DNA from: Prevotellaceae bacterium
GTDB lineage: Bacteria; Bacteroidota; Bacteroidia; Bacteroidales; Bacteroidaceae
DNA length: 6,605 nucleotides
NCBI GenBank assembly: GCA_021204715.1
Contig: JAJPYW010000046.1
Span: 1-6,605, forward strand
Direction: 5' to 3'
In this document: positions 5,375 to 6,605 of the stretch, one piece after another
Position numbering within the stretch: the first letter of the stretch is position 1
Layout of the letters: the number at the start of each line of letters is the position of its first letter
Translations under genes and position numbers: made by a program
The notes under the pieces: generated by a model
The model's input: only the letters and a program-made list of their open reading frames with translations
Told to the model about the DNA's origin: nothing
The model's database searches: none

Positions 5375-6289
5375 ATGGTATTTTACAAACGTATCCGGCA
5401 CAAGTGGCTTGCCTTGCTACACAACGAGGCGTTGAAGCGCAAGGTGTATGTGGTCATCTTCGAGAGCGACACGCCCATGGGCAAGCTCTTCGACGTGTTG
5501 CTCATGGTGTGCATCGTGCTGAGCATCCTCGTGGTTGTGGCCGAGAGCATCGAGAGTTGGGACCCCGTGGTGGGGCCTTACCTGCGCGTGTCAGAGTATG
5601 TATTCACCCTCTTCTTCACGTTGGAGTATGTGCTGCGCATCTACTGCTCGCCCCGTCCGCGCGATTATGTGCTGAGCTTCTTCGGCATTGTCGACCTGCT
5701 GGCCACGCTGCCTTTCTACATCGGCTGGTTCTTCGGCACGGCGCGCTACCTGCTTGTTATCCGCACGTTCCGCCTCATCCGTGTGTTCCGTGTGTTCAAG
5801 CTCTTCAACTTCCTCGAAGAGGGCAACCTGCTGATGCGCTCGCTCTATGAGAGCAGCCGCAAAATCATTGTATTCTTCCTTTTCGTGCTGGTACTTGTCA
5901 TCTCCATCGGCACGCTCATGTACATGATAGAGGGCGGACTGCCCGGCACCGCGTTCGACAACATTCCCGACAGCATCTATTGGGCCATCGTCACCTTGAC
6001 CACCGTGGGCTATGGCGACATCACGCCCGTTACGCCCTTCGGCCGTTTCCTTTCGGCGGTGGTCATGTTGCTTGGCTACACCATCATCGCCGTGCCCACG
6101 GGCATCGTGTCGGCCTCGATGATTCAGGAACACCGCAAGGTAAACGAGCGCAAATGCCCCCATTGCGGCAAGGGCGGCCATGAGGAAGGCGCGCGCTATT
6201 GCAAGTATTGCGGCGGCGAGTTGGTGCCGGCCGGGGCGGATGAGACTACACAGCAACGGCAGGATGAAAAACCGCCGCAGGCAGGCTGA
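5375..6289 (+). CDS. Voltage-gated potassium channel (ion transporter family) with C-terminal zinc ribbon
   Basis: Inner-membrane tetrameric K+ channel subunit, 304 residues. Six membrane helices are visible: S1 about 37-57, S2 71-91 (FFTLEYVLRIY, with Glu84 and Arg88), S3 100-120 (FFGIVDLLATLPFY, Asp107), S4 122-143 with positive residues at every third position (Arg130, 133, 136, 139, Lys142), S5 162-184, and S6 222-246. The pore helix leads into the potassium filter TVGYGD (210-215). After S6 a short basic segment leads to a zinc-ribbon: CPHC (261-264) and CKYC (276-279), with His269 between, then a hydrophilic tail. The intact S4 charges indicate voltage sensing. It lies 86 bases after the lipoprotein gene, behind an inverted repeat, so it may be separately controlled. 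Ligand or zinc gating by the ribbon is inference only. Confidence 0.93.
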   Translation: MVFYKRIRHKWLALLHNEALKRKVYVVIFESDTPMGKLFDVLLMVCIVLSILVVVAESIESWDPVVGPYLRVSEYVFTLFFTLEYVLRIYCSPRPRDYVLSFFGIVDLLATLPFYIGWFFGTARYLLVIRTFRLIRVFRVFKLFNFLEEGNLLMRSLYESSRKIIVFFLFVLVLVISIGTLMYMIEGGLPGTAFDNIPDSIYWAIVTLTTVGYGDITPVTPFGRFLSAVVMLLGYTIIAVPTGIVSASMIQEHRKVNERKCPHCGKGGHEEGARYCKYCGGELVPAGADETTQQRQDEKPPQAG

Positions 6290-6305
6290 AAGTCAATTCC
6301 AAAGT

Positions 6306-6459
6306 AAGCTATTATCCTGTTGCAGGCAAGTCTAAAATCCGTTGCAGGCAAACCATAATCCCGTTACAGGCAAACCATAATCCCGTTACAGGCAAACCAT
6401 AATCCCGTTACAGGCAAACCATAATCCTGTTACAGGCAGGCCTAAAGCCCCTCGCAGTC
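6306..6459 (+). repeat. Seven tandem copies of a 22-bp repeat
   Basis: Units lie in strict 22-base register at 6306, 6328, 6350, 6372, 6394, 6416 and 6438. The three central copies (6350-6415) are identical, beginning AAACCATAATCC and ending ACAGGC. The copy at 6416 differs by one base (CCT for CCC). The two upstream copies have TTGCAGGC in place of TTACAGGC and a diverged first half, and the last copy (6438-6459) is strongly decayed. The period is not a multiple of 3, so it is non-coding. The two copies with CCTG (at 6316 and 6426) contain a small dyad CCTG-TTR-CAGG. The array begins 16 bases after the channel stop. Confidence 0.92.
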
Positions 6460-6528
6460 ATCGCCTCCTTGTTTGTGCGCTTCCCAATCTTTCTACATCG
6501 TTGATTTTACGGAATCGAATTCTTATAT
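6460..6528. other. Intergenic stretch between repeat array and palindrome
   Basis: AT-rich non-coding DNA. TTGATT (6501-6506) and TTATAT (6523-6528), 16 bases apart, resemble a generic sigma-70 promoter, but this is not the usual Bacteroidota form and could be chance. No gene or RNA is recognised here. Confidence 0.3.
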
Positions 6529-6550
6529 CCTATAAACTCGAGTTTGTAGG
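6529..6550. repeat. 22-bp near-perfect palindrome abutting the IS left end
   Basis: The core AAACTCGAGTTT (6534-6545) is a perfect 12-base palindrome. The flanks extend it to 22 bases (CCTAT on the left, GTAGG on the right) with only the pair 6533/6546 mismatched. The last base is immediately before the predicted first base of the insertion sequence. It is not followed by a T run, so it is not an ordinary intrinsic terminator. Confidence 0.7.
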
Positions 6551-6585
6551 TGTGAAGTGAACCCCAAAAGTTGGACACAAGACTT

Positions 6586-6591
6586 AGGAGG
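6586..6591 (+). promoter_or_regulatory. Strong Shine-Dalgarno site of the IS ORF
   Basis: AGGAGG with 8 bases to the ATG at 6600. None of the chromosomal genes in the window has such a site, which marks this ORF as belonging to the mobile element and fixes its start. Confidence 0.75.
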
Positions 6592-6599
6592 TTTAAATT

Positions 6600-6605
6600 A
6601 TGAGA
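6600..6605 (+). CDS. Start of IS3-family first ORF (transposase OrfA), two codons only
   Basis: ATG AGA at the window edge, directly downstream of the AGGAGG site and the IS terminal repeat. In IS3-family elements the first ORF encodes a DNA-binding protein that is fused by -1 frameshifting to the DDE integrase ORF. Only position supports this call; no protein sequence is visible. Confidence 0.45.

Larger units (their letters stand above)
6551..6605 (+). mobile_element. Left end of an IS3-family (IS150-like) insertion sequence, cut by window
   Basis: The segment starting TGTGAAGTGAACCCCAAAAG and continuing TTGGACA matches the style of terminal inverted repeats in the IS150 group of the IS3 family, which begin with TG and carry CCCC...AAGTTGGAC. 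It is followed within 50 bases by a strong ribosome-binding site and an ATG, as expected for the first (helix-turn-helix) ORF of such elements. The right end and target duplication are outside the window, so the boundary at 6551 is inferred. Confidence 0.75.

Noticed and set aside
6306..6459. CRISPR array
   Set aside because: The 22-bp units are directly contiguous with no unique spacers, and no cas gene is present.
6529..6550. Intrinsic terminator
   Set aside because: The palindrome is AT-rich with no following T run and is far from the channel stop, so it does not fit a terminator.

Overview
The window is chromosomal DNA from a member of the Bacteroidota, most likely the order Bacteroidales, with GC-rich coding sequence and AT-rich gaps. 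The support is a C11 (clostripain-type) lipoprotein protease, an ECF sigma factor followed by a membrane-anchored beta-barrel protein, acidic residues just after the lipoprotein cysteines, TAnnTTTG-type promoter boxes, and the lack of Shine-Dalgarno sequences in front of the chromosomal genes. The species cannot be named from this sequence.

Layout. A 5'-truncated clostripain-family surface protease (5-1234, +) meets rlmH (1235-1708, -) tail to tail with no base between the two stop codons. A 263-bp divergent gap between rlmH and nadC (1709-1971) carries back-to-back Bacteroides-type promoter boxes, a GC-rich block that folds and also reads as a short open frame, an inverted repeat, and a duplicated 35-bp AT-rich element. 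nadC (1972-2820, +) follows. Next comes a compact unit: ECF sigma factor (2921-3496), an overlapping gene for a protein with an anti-sigma-like N-terminus, one membrane helix and a C-terminal beta-barrel (3483-4700), and a small lipoprotein of unknown function (4731-5288). After an 86-bp gap with a perfect 7-bp operator-like dyad comes a six-helix voltage-gated potassium channel with a C-terminal zinc ribbon (5375-6289). The last 316 bases hold seven tandem 22-bp repeats (6306-6459), a 22-bp near-perfect palindrome (6529-6550), and, directly abutting it, the left end of an IS3-family insertion sequence (from 6551) with the first two codons of its first ORF.

How the parts may work together. 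rlmH and nadC are housekeeping genes (23S rRNA methylation and de novo NAD synthesis). The sigma factor and the TM/beta-barrel protein look like a regulator and its cognate envelope partner, translationally coupled by a 14-base overlap. The lipoprotein is probably co-transcribed with them. The channel may be read through from this unit or have its own regulated start at the dyad. The most unusual material is the sigma-coupled protein that appears to need both membranes, the nadC leader, and the repeat/palindrome/IS junction at the right edge.
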